From positions 1 to 64,000 of the forward strand of contig CAZIXE010000009.1 of the NCBI GenBank assembly GCA_964543235.1: a stretch of DNA of 64,000 nt, read 5' to 3'. Source of the stretch: JANMMJ01 sp964543235 (GTDB lineage Bacteria > Pseudomonadota > Alphaproteobacteria > Rhizobiales > Aestuariivirgaceae). The notes under the pieces are model-generated. The model searched no databases and had not been told where the DNA came from. It saw only the letters and a program-made list of their open reading frames with translations. This document shows positions 46,146 through 54,793 of this stretch, piece after piece; the first letter of the stretch is position 1; each line of letters begins with the position of its first letter. The position numbers and the translations under genes were made by a program.

Positions 46146-47344
46146 AGCGCTCGCCTCAGCAGGGCGGCGAGGTCGCCGTTTCGGCCGACGGCAACATCGC
46201 CGAGGCCCAGCCAATGCGCCATGTGGCGCAACTCGCCGGCCAGGGCGGCCGCGGTTGCGGGCTTGTCGGCATGCGCTTCGGCGTGGACGGCATTGGCGCG
46301 GAGAACGCCGGCGGCGCGATCGGCCTTGAGGCAGACGCGGGCGGCAAGCCGCTCGCCCATGAGGAAGGGCAGCACGTAATAGCCATAGCGGCGCTTCGGC
46401 GCGGGCGTGTAGATCTCGATGCGATAGGTGAAATCGAACAGGCGCTCGGCGCGGCTGCGTTCCCAGACCAGCGGATCGAATGGCGAGAGCAAGGCGGTGG
46501 CGCCAGCGCGCCGCGGCAACCGGGCCTGCCTGTGCAGGAAGGCCCGCTGTTTCCAGCCTTTGACGGATATTGGCAGCAAGATGCCGTCCTCCACCAATTC
46601 CCCCACCGCCCGGCGGCCTTCAACCAGCGGCAAGCGGAAGTAATCGCGCAAATCACTTTCAGTGGCAATACCCAGCGCCCGTGCGGAAATGTCGACGAGC
46701 TGGCGGATCGCATCGGCCTCGGAGGGTGTGGGGAGGGCAAGAATCGCCCCGGGAATGACGCGTTCGGTCAGATCGTAGATGCGCTCGAAGCCGCGGCGTG
46801 TGGCGGTCGTGACAAGGCCCTGGTCGAACAGGCACTCGAGTGCCATCTTGCCCTTGCTCCAGCCCCACCAGCTGCCGGTGCTCTTGCCGGCGTCGGGCAG
46901 GTCGCTCACGGCGACCGGGCCGTTGCTGGTCACGTAGGCGAGCACGCTGCTGACATAATTCCGTTCGTCGCGCGCAAACTCGTCCATGGAGCCGTATGTG
47001 CCGTTGCCACGGCGCGCCCGCTGCATGCGCCAGCGCATCAGCGGGTGCAGCTCGAGAGGCAGGAGGCTTGCCTCATGGGCCCAGCATTCGAACAGGGCGC
47101 GGCGCCGGTTGCTGAAGGCGCGGGCATCGAGGGCTGCTTGCGGGTAGTTGCCGACGCGCGAGAACACCGGCAGGTAATGCGAGCGCACCAGCACGTTGAC
47201 ACTATCAATCTGCAGCAGGTTCATCTGCCGTATGGCATTGGCAATGCGCGTCCAGGTGGCGGTGCCGACGCGGCGCGGGGCAGCAAAGCCCTGGGCAGCA
47301 AGCGCCACGCGGCGCGCCTCGGCAAGCGACAGCGAATCTCTCAT
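46142..47344 (-). CDS. AlkZ/YcaQ-like winged-helix DNA glycosylase family protein
   Basis: A 400-residue protein of the HTH_42 (YcaQ/AlkZ) family, which in E. coli unhooks DNA interstrand crosslinks. N-terminal LSLAEARRVALAAQGF and IRQMNLLQIDSVNVLVRSHYLPVFSR match closely; FECWAHEASLLPLELHPLMR and the C-terminal LLSPFDPLVWERSRAERLFDF are family marks. ATG 47344 overlaps the upstream GNAT stop by 4 nt. Specificity, monoadduct or crosslink, is not readable. Confidence 0.85.
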   Translation of the reverse strand: MRDSLSLAEARRVALAAQGFAAPRRVGTATWTRIANAIRQMNLLQIDSVNVLVRSHYLPVFSRVGNYPQAALDARAFSNRRRALFECWAHEASLLPLELHPLMRWRMQRARRGNGTYGSMDEFARDERNYVSSVLAYVTSNGPVAVSDLPDAGKSTGSWWGWSKGKMALECLFDQGLVTTATRRGFERIYDLTERVIPGAILALPTPSEADAIRQLVDISARALGIATESDLRDYFRLPLVEGRRAVGELVEDGILLPISVKGWKQRAFLHRQARLPRRAGATALLSPFDPLVWERSRAERLFDFTYRIEIYTPAPKRRYGYYVLPFLMGERLAARVCLKADRAAGVLRANAVHAEAHADKPATAAALAGELRHMAHWLGLGDVAVGRNGDLAALLRRAL

Positions 47345-47847
47345 CCCAGCGACTTTTCGAGCCACAGGCCCAGTTCGTCAAATCCGAGATCGCGGTAGAA
47401 GCGGCGGGCCGGCGCATTGCCGCCGAGGACGCCGAGACGCAGCCATTTCTGGCCGGCGGCGCGGGCGCGGCGCTCGCATTCGGCGATGAGCAGGCGGCCG
47501 ATGCCGCGGCCCCTCAGCTCTTCGGCCACTGCCAGGTCGCCGATATGCGAATAGGTGTAGAACTGCTCGTCGCGCTCGCCTTCCGAGCTTTCATGGAGCT
47601 GCAGCGTGGCATAGCCGGCAACCCGGCCATCGTATTCGGCAACGAGGATCACGCCGCGGGCCTTGGCGACGTCGGCCCTGAGGGTTGCGACATAGGCCTC
47701 GCCGATGGCGGCAGCCGGCAGGAGCCGGTCGAAAAACTGGAGTTCATGCGCCTGCAATTGCCGCGCCAGGGCAATGATGGCGGCGGTATCGCCGTCAGCA
47801 AATTCGCGGATGCTGGCGACGGGTGCTAGGCCGCTTCGCTGTGCCAT
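47341..47847 (-). CDS. GNAT family N-acetyltransferase
   Basis: A 168-residue acetyltransferase with the acetyl-CoA-binding motif LAVAEELRGRGIGRLLIAECE and a C-terminal NAPARRFYRDLGFDE. The ATG at 47847 overlaps the end of the zinc-finger gene by 22 nt. It starts the tightly overlapping run GNAT, AlkZ-like, GNAT, which suggests coordinate expression. Substrate unknown. Confidence 0.83.
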   Translation of the reverse strand: MAQRSGLAPVASIREFADGDTAAIIALARQLQAHELQFFDRLLPAAAIGEAYVATLRADVAKARGVILVAEYDGRVAGYATLQLHESSEGERDEQFYTYSHIGDLAVAEELRGRGIGRLLIAECERRARAAGQKWLRLGVLGGNAPARRFYRDLGFDELGLWLEKSLG

Positions 47848-48071
47848 AGGGCGGCGGCGGGGCTGGCCTCGCCGGGCGCCAGCGCGGCGCTGTAGCGATA
47901 CAGGGTCGAACAGTAGGGGCAGACGATTTCGCTGGCTTTGCCCATGTCGAGGAACACATGGGGGTGATCGAAGGGCGGCAAGGCGCCGATGCACATGAAT
48001 TCCTTGGCGCCGGTTTCGATGACGGCAGCGCCCATGTCGTTGTGGAAATGCGGGGTCGAAGCGGAAGCCAT
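47826..48071 (-). CDS. Zinc-finger (zf-CHCC) protein
   Basis: An 81-residue protein with the zf-CHCC motif, HPHVFLDMGKASEIVCPYCS, the zinc-binding domain also present in mitochondrial complex I subunit NDUFS6 and its alphaproteobacterial counterpart. A GAGGAA site precedes the ATG at 48071. It is divergent from the hydrolase gene, 54 bp away. Confidence 0.85.
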   Translation of the reverse strand: MASASTPHFHNDMGAAVIETGAKEFMCIGALPPFDHPHVFLDMGKASEIVCPYCSTLYRYSAALAPGEASPAAALWHSEAA

Positions 48072-48125
48072 CAGTTCCTCGAATGTCTTTACTTGCCGGC
48101 TCGCGCTTAGCATATCCTTCCCGGC

Positions 48126-48869
48126 ATGCCCAGTTTCAAATCCGGCGCGGTCACCATCGCCTATGACGACGAGGGAGAAGGGGAGGCGGTGCTCCTGATC
48201 CATGGATTCGGCTCGAACGCCCACGTCAACTGGCGCGAGCCCGGCTGGGTCGATACGCTGGTGAAGTCGGGCCGGCGCGCCATTGCCATGGACAACCGCG
48301 GCCACGGGCGCAGCGGCGCGCCGCATGACATCGCCGCCTATTCGGTGCCGCAGATGGCCGAGGATGCGCGATCGCTGCTCGATCATCTCGGCATCGTCAG
48401 GGCGGCGGTCATGGGCTATTCGATGGGCGCATCGATTGCAACCTGGCTGACGCTAACCCATCCCGAACGGGTCAGCCATCTCGTCCTGGGCGGCCTCGCA
48501 TGGAATGTGGTGCGCGGGGTGGGGGGGCACGAGGACCTGGCGCTGGCGCTTGAAGCTCCCGCGCTGGCGCGCGATGCCAGCCCGAAGCAGAAGGCCTACC
48601 GGGCCTTCGCGGAGCAGACGAACAGCGACCGCCAGGCGCTGGCGGCCTGCATGCGCGGCATCCGCCAGCCCATTGCCGAAGCCGAGCTCTCACAGATCCG
48701 CTGCCCGGTACTGGTGGTGGCGGGCGAGCTTGACGATGTGGCAGGGCCGGTCGACAAGCTGGTGGCGCTGATCCCGGGGGCCAGGGGCGTGGTGCTGCCG
48801 CGCCGCAATCACATGAATGCGGTGGGCGACAAGGGCTACAAGGAAGCGGTGCTGGCCTTTCTGGGCTGA
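48126..48869 (+). CDS. Alpha/beta hydrolase
   Basis: A 247-residue hydrolase. Oxyanion segment LLIHGFGSN, nucleophile Ser in VMGYSMGAS, acid in VVAGELDDVAG, and His in RRNHMNAVGD complete the triad. MDNRGHGRSG is typical of the class. Substrate unknown; it may be a carboxylesterase or lactonase. Convergent with rpsU. Confidence 0.87.
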   Translation: MPSFKSGAVTIAYDDEGEGEAVLLIHGFGSNAHVNWREPGWVDTLVKSGRRAIAMDNRGHGRSGAPHDIAAYSVPQMAEDARSLLDHLGIVRAAVMGYSMGASIATWLTLTHPERVSHLVLGGLAWNVVRGVGGHEDLALALEAPALARDASPKQKAYRAFAEQTNSDRQALAACMRGIRQPIAEAELSQIRCPVLVVAGELDDVAGPVDKLVALIPGARGVVLPRRNHMNAVGDKGYKEAVLAFLG

Positions 48870-48879
48870 CCGCCGGCGC

Positions 48880-49194
48880 TCAGGCGGTCGTGCCGGGCGT
48901 GGCCGGCGCCGAGGCTACGACCTCGGTGATCGGGCGTTCCGGGCGGGAGCCGCGGCGGCCATCGGGCCTCGGCTTGGCCTTCGGCATGGGAAGCAGGCCC
49001 TCGCGCTGGGCCTTCTTGCGGGCAAGCTTGCGGGCGCGGCGGATGGCTTCCGCCTTCTCGCGCGCCCGCTTCTCGGAGGGCTTCTCATAGGCCGCATGCT
49101 GCTTGATGTCGCGGAAGATGCCTTCGCGCTGCATCTTCTTCTTCAGGACGCGGAGGGCCTGATCGACATTGTTGTCTCTGACGAGGACTTGCAT
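48880..49194 (-). CDS. rpsU: 30S ribosomal protein S21
   Basis: A 104-residue S21. The core MQVLVRDNNVDQALRVLKKK and REGIFRDIKQHAAYEKPSEK is followed by a long basic, proline-rich tail (AREKAEAIRRARKLARKKAQ, then a low-complexity end), the extended form found in Rhizobiales. It helps mRNA selection on the small subunit. Confidence 0.95.
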   Translation of the reverse strand: MQVLVRDNNVDQALRVLKKKMQREGIFRDIKQHAAYEKPSEKRAREKAEAIRRARKLARKKAQREGLLPMPKAKPRPDGRRGSRPERPITEVVASAPATPGTTA

Positions 49195-49236
49195 GTGGTT
49201 CCTTTGCGCGATGGAGGGAGGGACGCAGGCCGGCGG

Positions 49237-49464
49237 CTAGGGCGACTTGCGGCGGTAAAGCTGGTAGCCATTGGCGGCAATGCCGGATTCGATTGCGGCC
49301 CGGGACAGGCCATGCGGCGGGACCTGATCACCGCGCACCACGCCGATGCCGGCCCAGGGGCCGAACTTGGCGGGGAGCTGATCGCCCTTGGGCTCGTGCG
49401 TGAAGCCGCACAGGCCTTCGGAGACCTTGGAGCGGAAATGGAAGAGATTGGATTTTGCCTGCAT
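49237..49464 (-). CDS. Small conserved protein of unknown function
   Basis: A 75-residue protein beginning MQAKSNLFHFRSKVSEGLCG and ending IESGIAANGYQLYRRKSP; GGGAG precedes ATG 49464. The pattern KFGPWAGIGVVRGDQVPPHGLSR suggests a compact beta domain. Similar small proteins occur in Rhizobiales without known function. It lies between cspA and rpsU on the same strand and could belong to a cold or translation-linked group. Confidence 0.65.
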   Translation of the reverse strand: MQAKSNLFHFRSKVSEGLCGFTHEPKGDQLPAKFGPWAGIGVVRGDQVPPHGLSRAAIESGIAANGYQLYRRKSP

Positions 49465-49652
49465 GGGGCTCCCGGCAACGGCGCGTGCCGTTCCTTGCTG
49501 GAGGGGCGAAGAGCGCCATGCCGCCGCCAGGCAGGCATGACGCCGTCGAACCGGCGCTCCGGGACATTGGCTGTCGGGGAGGCCGGTCGGGGCCCGGGTG
49601 CGCCGCCGCCGGTACATCCGCGGTCGGCTGGCAGCACCCGGCCGGATTGCGA

Positions 49653-49865
49653 TCAGGCCGCGGCCTGGAGGTTGCCTGCGGCAGATTTGCCGGTGCGGCG
49701 GTCGGCGATCACCTCATAGGAGACCTTCTGGCCTTCATTGAGGCCCGAGAGGCCGGCGCGCTCGACAGCGCTGATATGGACGAACACGTCGGGTCCACCA
49801 TTGGAAGGCTGAATGAAACCAAAGCCCTTCTGGCTGTTGAACCACTTAACGGTGCCTGTCTGCAT
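49653..49865 (-). CDS. cspA: Cold-shock domain protein
   Basis: A 70-residue OB-fold RNA chaperone. RNP1-like KGFGFIQP and RNP2-like VFVHISAV are intact, and TGTVKWFNSQKGFGF is the canonical start. A GAAAGGA site precedes ATG. It binds single-stranded nucleic acid in the cytosol. Confidence 0.95.
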   Translation of the reverse strand: MQTGTVKWFNSQKGFGFIQPSNGGPDVFVHISAVERAGLSGLNEGQKVSYEVIADRRTGKSAAGNLQAAA

Positions 49866-50218
49866 GGATATGTCCTTTCAAGATGCAAATGCAGTTCCGC
49901 ACACGGACGACCTGTCCGCGGCGGGGTCTATCGATGTTCTGGGGTAGAGGGTGGGCTAGTGCACTTGCATTGAGAAGCGCGGAGCCGAGCCAATCGGCCG
50001 AAACTCGATTGCCGTCACATAGTCGTTCCCGGCGCCGATTACAAGCGAATTCGGCGGCGCGTCCGCTGGCTGGGCGGTGCGCCTTCCCGCCGATGGCCTT
50101 GCGAACGCCGCCGGAGTTTGCGATTCTGGCCGGCAGCAAGACGGCCCGCTGATCTTCGCGGGCCCGCTTCGACGTGTCGTGCCGTGCTTCGTCCCTGGAC
50201 TCGTCACAGGAGGAAACG
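49866..50218. other. 353-bp intergenic region between cspA and the ankyrin-cytochrome gene
   Basis: Divergent region. The cspA-proximal 110 bp is AT-richer than the rest and probably holds its promoter and leader; no clear -35/-10 pair could be fixed. GGAGGAAA just before 50219 is the ribosome site of the ankyrin-cytochrome gene. Open frames here are short and unconvincing. Confidence 0.4.
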
Positions 50219-51115
50219 ATGCGCGTTCTGCTGTATTCCCTGCTGTTGTTGCTTGGCCTGTTGCCGCCTGCCGCGCTGGCCGGCGCCCTGCATGAGGCGG
50301 TCAAGCGCGGCGATGTCGCGGCAATGGCCGCGGCCCTCGATGGCGGAGCGGACATCAACGAGAATGCCGAGCGGGCCACGCCGCTCTATCTCGCCGCCAC
50401 GCGCGGCTATCTGGATGCGGCACGGCTCCTGGTCAATCGCGGGGCCGACGTCAACCTGTCGGCCAGTTTCGGCACACCGCTCTATGCGGCCGCGAAGTTC
50501 GGCCATGCCGATATCGTGGCGCTGCTGCTCGATAGCGGCGCCACGCCCAACCTCGCCACCGATTCGCCCTCGCCCCTGCATGCGGCCGCCGACGACGGGT
50601 GCCTGGCCTGCGTGATCCTGCTGGTCGAGGCGGGCGCCGATGTCGACGCCCTGACACCGGACCGGGAGCCGGCCATTCATTTCGCAAAGCGCAACGGCCA
50701 TGCCGCCGTCGTAGCTTACCTTCGCGAGCAGGGCGCGAGCCTGCCGCCGGCCCGGCCGATTGCCGCGTTGCTGGCCAGTGCCGAACCGGCGGCGGGGGCG
50801 GCGCTGTACCGCCGCAACTGCCAGTGCTGCCACTACTCGCTGACGGCGGAGAACGGCACCATCGGACCGCATCTGTGGAACGTGATCGGGCGCCGCAAGA
50901 CGGCGCTTGCAAGATTCAGCTACTCGCCGGCGATGCGCGAGGAACGCGGCGTATGGACCTACGAGGACCTCAGCCGTTACCTTTCGGATCCCTATCGCAC
51001 CGTGCCCGGAACGAGCATGAATTTCAGCGGCCTGCAGGACGACAGGCAGCTTGCCGATGTCATTGCATATCTGCGGACGTTCAGCCACAGGCCCGTGCCC
51101 CTGCCGGGCCGATAG
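50219..51115 (+). CDS. Periplasmic ankyrin-repeat / cytochrome c fusion protein 1
   Basis: A 298-residue exported hemoprotein. Signal peptide at residues 1-21 (LLGLLPPAALA). Ankyrin repeats fill about 22-180 (repeats such as ATPLYLAATRGYLDAARLLV and GTPLYAAAKFGHADIVALLL). A class I cytochrome c follows: heme motif CQCCH at 201-205, then GPHLWNVIGRR and axial Met267 in GTSMNF. A CxxC pair (Cys128-Leu-Ala-Cys131) lies in an ankyrin repeat. The gene at 60649-61548 has the same layout and nearly the same length. Probably a periplasmic electron carrier or redox sensor that docks partners through the ankyrin face; no partner is known. Confidence 0.87.
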   Translation: MRVLLYSLLLLLGLLPPAALAGALHEAVKRGDVAAMAAALDGGADINENAERATPLYLAATRGYLDAARLLVNRGADVNLSASFGTPLYAAAKFGHADIVALLLDSGATPNLATDSPSPLHAAADDGCLACVILLVEAGADVDALTPDREPAIHFAKRNGHAAVVAYLREQGASLPPARPIAALLASAEPAAGAALYRRNCQCCHYSLTAENGTIGPHLWNVIGRRKTALARFSYSPAMREERGVWTYEDLSRYLSDPYRTVPGTSMNFSGLQDDRQLADVIAYLRTFSHRPVPLPGR

Positions 51116-51157
51116 ATGCGGCAGGCGATTGCCTGCAGCGCCACTCCGGGCTTCCGC

Positions 51158-51360
51158 CTACTTGACCGGGAGCGTGGCCGCGTAGGCGAGCACCGCTGCG
51201 GCATCGTCCGGCGAAAACGCGCGCAGGTTGACCATCTGGACGCCGGGATGGGCGTTGAGGATCTTGTTCAGGACCTCGTCGGGAACGTCGGCCGCTTCGG
51301 TGCCGCGGCGAGCAGCAGCGCTGCAGCCGCAGCGGCAATCGCGTGCGATGTCCTGCTCAT
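51158..51360 (-). pseudogene. Frameshifted small secreted gene, cytochrome c C-terminal-like
   Basis: A good ribosome site (GGAG) and ATG at 51360 begin a clear signal peptide (MSRTSHAIAAAAAALLLAAA) whose frame soon closes. After a one-base shift near codon 21 an excellent frame continues to TAG 51158: GTEAADVPDEVLNKILNAHP, then LRAFSPDDAAAVLAYAATLP. The span of 203 nt is not a multiple of three. The intact product would be about 67 residues. The tail resembles the last helix of class I cytochromes c, but there is no CxxCH. It is either a true frameshift or a sequence error. Confidence 0.6.
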
Positions 51361-51541
51361 GGTGTCTCCGTCCCGTGCTGTTGCGGCGGCTGGACCGCAG
51401 ATGTGCGAACACAACGGCACGAATCCGGGCTGGCGGCATTGACGGCCGTCAATCGCAGCTGCGGGCCGGGGCCGGCGCGGTTTGCCCGGCATGTCCGTTT
51501 GCTGCTATGGTACGGATCCTGACATTTATGGCCGCTTCGAG

Positions 51542-53983
51542 ATGACGCTGTCACTGCGCTTGCTCGGCCGATTCGAACTGACCACCGACACCGGCGTGCC
51601 AATCGAAGTTCCCGGCGCGCGCGTGCAGCTGCTGCTGGCGCTGCTTGCCCTGTCACCCGGCACGGCTTTCGATCGGGCCAAGGTCAGCGGCCTGTTCTGG
51701 GGTGACCGGCAGGACCGGCAGGCGCGGGCCAGTTTGCGGCAGGCCGTCTGGACGCTGCGCCGTGCGCTGGGCGATGGAGCGATGGCGCTCGGCAGCGAAG
51801 GTGCCATGCTGAAGCTCGATCCCGGCCGCGTTACGACCGACGTTGCCGCATTTGAAGCGGGAGTGCGTTCCCCGTCGCCGGAAATCCTGCACGAAGCGGC
51901 CGGGCTTTACCGCGGCGATCTGCTCGAGGACTTCGATGTCGTGAAGCTTGCGCCCGACGGCCCGTTCCTCGAGCGCCGCGAGCGGCTGCGCGAACTGGCG
52001 CTTGACGGTCTCAGGCGCTTGGTGGCGATCGAGACGGAACGCGGCCAGTTCGATGCGGCAACAGAGGCCGCGCGCCGGGCGCTGAAGATCGATCCGCTGC
52101 AGGAGGACTTGCACCGGGCCCTGATCGTTTTCCACCTCAGATGCGGGCGCCCGGCCCAGGCGCAGGCCCAGTATGAAGCGTGCCGCGCGCTCCTCACGAG
52201 CGAACTCGGTACTGAGCCGTCGGAGGAAACGCGCAAGGCGCTGCGCGAGCCGGTCGCGGCCGGCGGTCGGCGTCAGATGACCGTGCCCGGGACGCCAGAT
52301 GCGGCTGCCGGCGCGACGCTGGCGGCGCCGTTGTTCCCTAAGGGCGCCGTCGGGAGGCCAATGCAGAAGCGTGGACTCCTCGCGGCCTCACTTGCCGCAC
52401 TGCTTGTCATGGCTGGTGCCGTTGCCCTGCTCAAGCCGTCCGGAGGCAACGCGCCTGCGCCACTGCCGGGCGGCGTGCCGTCCGTGGCGGTGTTTCCGTT
52501 CGCCGATCTCAGCGTGAACAATCAGCAGCCGGAGTATGCGGCGGCCCTCACCGCCGACCTCATCACCGATCTGTCAAAGGTTGCGGGACTGTTCGTCTTG
52601 GCCAACGACACCAGCGCGGCGCTGGGGGCAGGCACGACGGAAGCGGCGCGCGAGCTTGGCGTCGAGTATGTGGTCAAGGGCAGTGTCAGGCGGTCGCGTG
52701 GCGTGGTGCGGATCAATGTGCAGCTGGTTGAGGTCGCGAGTGGCCGTCACATCTGGTCGGAGAGCTACGAGCAGGATCTGGCGCAGCTGTTCACCGTCCA
52801 GGACGAGGTCGTGGAGAACGTCGTCAACTCGCTGAGAGTGCAGCTCAGCGACCGCGAGCGCTCGGCGATCGCCCGCATCCCGACCCGGAATCTCAAGGCC
52901 TATGATCACTACATGCGGGCCGAGCAGCAGCAGCTCAATTCAACCGAGACGGCACGGTTCCGGCAGGCGGTCGACAACTACCGGCGAGCCATTGAACTGG
53001 ATCCAGGTTTTGCCGAGGCCTACGCCGGATTTGCCGGCACCGCCGCGCAGATCTGGCGCCGCGGCTTCGACGACGTCATGCCCGGCGGGCTGGCCCAGCA
53101 GGTCGCCTACGAGGCCGCTGAAAAGGCGTTGTCGCTCGATCCGGGATCCGCCCGGGCCTATGGCGTCCTGTCGTCGATGCAGGTGGCCGACGGCGAGTAT
53201 GAGAGCGCCATCGTTTCGGCGAGGCGGGCGGTCGAACTGCAGCCGGGTGATGCCGACGCCCATACGCAGCTGGCGCATGTCCTCGCGATTGCGGGGAACA
53301 CTAGGGAAGCTGCGGCGGAGATCGCGCTGGCCCGGCGACTCAATCCGGTCCTGCCACCCGACCTGTTGCTGACATCCGGGGTGGTGGCTTTTGCAGACGG
53401 GCGCTATCACGACGCCATCGCCGATCTTTCGCAGGCCCGGCCGGTGCTGCCGACCAGCGAAACGTTGCTTCAGTACCTCGCCGCGGCGCAGGCGCTGTCG
53501 GGCGACATTGTCACCGCGCGCGGCACGGCCCGAGAGCTCATCGCCGTGATGCCCATCGCCAATCTCGAGTTCCTCGCCTTTGTCAACCATGCTCCGGGCA
53601 TCGAAGTCCCGCTGCTCAAGGGCCTGCGGCTTGCCGGGCTTCCGCGCTGGCCGTTCGGCTTCACCGCCGCCGAAGAAGACCGCGTGCCGGATCCGGAATT
53701 GCAGCGGATCGCCGTCGCCCCCATGTGGACCGGCAGGCTTTCAAACGGAATTGGCTTCATCCAGGAGACCGATAGCCGCGGCAGCTTCGCGTATCGCAGC
53801 GAGCGAAGCCTCAGGACCGGCCGGCAATTTGTGCGGGACGGCCGGCTGTGCCAGGAGATCGACGGGTACCTGGCACGGCGTGAGATCTGTGGGTACGTCT
53901 ACAGGGCCGGCGGGGCGGAGCGCGGCCTGCCCTATGTCTTTGTGTCGTTCGATAGCGTGAAGTTCTTCAAGATTGCGAATTAG
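51542..53983 (+). CDS. Membrane-anchored SARP-like/BTAD, TolB-like and TPR regulator
   Basis: An 813-residue multidomain protein. Residues about 1-95 resemble the SARP-type winged helix (LRLLGRFELTTDTGVPIEVP) and about 100-240 the bacterial transcriptional activation domain. One transmembrane helix lies at 278-297. Residues about 308-435 match the TolB-like domain found in CadC- and adenylate cyclase-type proteins (AVFPFADLSVNNQQPEYAAA, then GRHIWSESYEQDL). TPR-like helices fill about 450-680, and a cysteine-containing end domain follows. CadC-like one-component signalling across the membrane is the likely mode. Target genes are unknown; the neighbouring ankyrin genes are candidates. Confidence 0.82.
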   Translation: MTLSLRLLGRFELTTDTGVPIEVPGARVQLLLALLALSPGTAFDRAKVSGLFWGDRQDRQARASLRQAVWTLRRALGDGAMALGSEGAMLKLDPGRVTTDVAAFEAGVRSPSPEILHEAAGLYRGDLLEDFDVVKLAPDGPFLERRERLRELALDGLRRLVAIETERGQFDAATEAARRALKIDPLQEDLHRALIVFHLRCGRPAQAQAQYEACRALLTSELGTEPSEETRKALREPVAAGGRRQMTVPGTPDAAAGATLAAPLFPKGAVGRPMQKRGLLAASLAALLVMAGAVALLKPSGGNAPAPLPGGVPSVAVFPFADLSVNNQQPEYAAALTADLITDLSKVAGLFVLANDTSAALGAGTTEAARELGVEYVVKGSVRRSRGVVRINVQLVEVASGRHIWSESYEQDLAQLFTVQDEVVENVVNSLRVQLSDRERSAIARIPTRNLKAYDHYMRAEQQQLNSTETARFRQAVDNYRRAIELDPGFAEAYAGFAGTAAQIWRRGFDDVMPGGLAQQVAYEAAEKALSLDPGSARAYGVLSSMQVADGEYESAIVSARRAVELQPGDADAHTQLAHVLAIAGNTREAAAEIALARRLNPVLPPDLLLTSGVVAFADGRYHDAIADLSQARPVLPTSETLLQYLAAAQALSGDIVTARGTARELIAVMPIANLEFLAFVNHAPGIEVPLLKGLRLAGLPRWPFGFTAAEEDRVPDPELQRIAVAPMWTGRLSNGIGFIQETDSRGSFAYRSERSLRTGRQFVRDGRLCQEIDGYLARREICGYVYRAGGAERGLPYVFVSFDSVKFFKIAN

Positions 53984-53995
53984 GACGAAACCGCT

Positions 53996-54023
53996 CCCGG
54001 AAAGCACTTTCTGGGTTCGTTTT
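53996..54023 (+). terminator. Rho-independent-type terminator
   Basis: CCCGGAAAG (53996-54004) pairs with CTTTCTGGG (54007-54015), with one G-U pair and a two-base loop, and is followed by TTCGTTTT. It lies 13 nt after the SARP/TolB/TPR gene. Confidence 0.55.
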
Positions 54024-54132
54024 GACGCTTGCGGTCCCGGGATTTGACGCCCGGCGAGACGGTCGGCCAACGGCAAAGCCGGCAGGCTAGATGTCGCCGC
54101 GCGTCTTGCGCGGCGTGTGAAGGAGGAAGGAC

Positions 54133-54768
54133 ATGTTCACAGACAGGAAAGGCATGTGGACCGGACTGCTTGTCCCCGCGATGCTGTCCCTTGCGGTGGC
54201 CGGCGCGGCAGCAGGCGAGTTCGACATCCAGACCGAGCCCATCCAGGCCGCCGCGCAGACCGGCGATCTCGGCAAGCTGGAGACCCTGCTGGCTGGTGGC
54301 GGCGATCCCAACGCACGCGATGTTACCGGCCAGACGCCGCTGATCACGGCGGCGCTCGCCGGCCAGGAGAAGGTGGCGGCACTGCTGATAGAGCGCGGGG
54401 CTGACATCGCAGCGAGGACCAGCCAGGGGCTTACAGCCCTGCATGCTGCGGCATATGCGGGCGATGCCGAAATCGTCCGGTTGCTGATCGGTCGCGGTGC
54501 CGCGGTCAACGATCAGGATAACCGCTTCAAGACTTCCCCGGTCAATCTTGCCGCGGAAGAAAACCACCTGCCGGTGGTCGAGATGCTTCTTGCGGCGGGG
54601 GCGAAGGCGGATGTCGTGGATGTCAACGGCATCGCCGCAACGACGAAGGCCGGCTTTCGCGAGCACTGGGACATACTCAGGGCCCTGAAGCGGGCCGGAG
54701 CGCCGTGCCAGCCTGAGGAGTTCGTTGGGGCCTGGCTCTACCAGAAATGCACCGAGCTCAAGCCGTGA
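54133..54768 (+). CDS. Secreted ankyrin-repeat protein
   Basis: A 211-residue exported protein. Signal peptide at residues 1-28 (VAGAAAG), then about four ankyrin repeats at 35-170 (TPLITAALAGQEKVAALLIE, TALHAAAYAGDAEIVRLLIG, SPVNLAAEENHLPVVEMLLA). Its C-terminal 20 residues hold two cysteines (PCQPEEF and QKCTEL). It lacks the heme domain and the CLxC pair of the fusion proteins. AAGGAGGAAGG precedes ATG. The YHS gene follows 25 nt downstream in the same direction. Confidence 0.83.
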   Translation: MFTDRKGMWTGLLVPAMLSLAVAGAAAGEFDIQTEPIQAAAQTGDLGKLETLLAGGGDPNARDVTGQTPLITAALAGQEKVAALLIERGADIAARTSQGLTALHAAAYAGDAEIVRLLIGRGAAVNDQDNRFKTSPVNLAAEENHLPVVEMLLAAGAKADVVDVNGIAATTKAGFREHWDILRALKRAGAPCQPEEFVGAWLYQKCTELKP

Positions 54769-54793
54769 ATGAGCAATCACTGGGAGAAAACAC

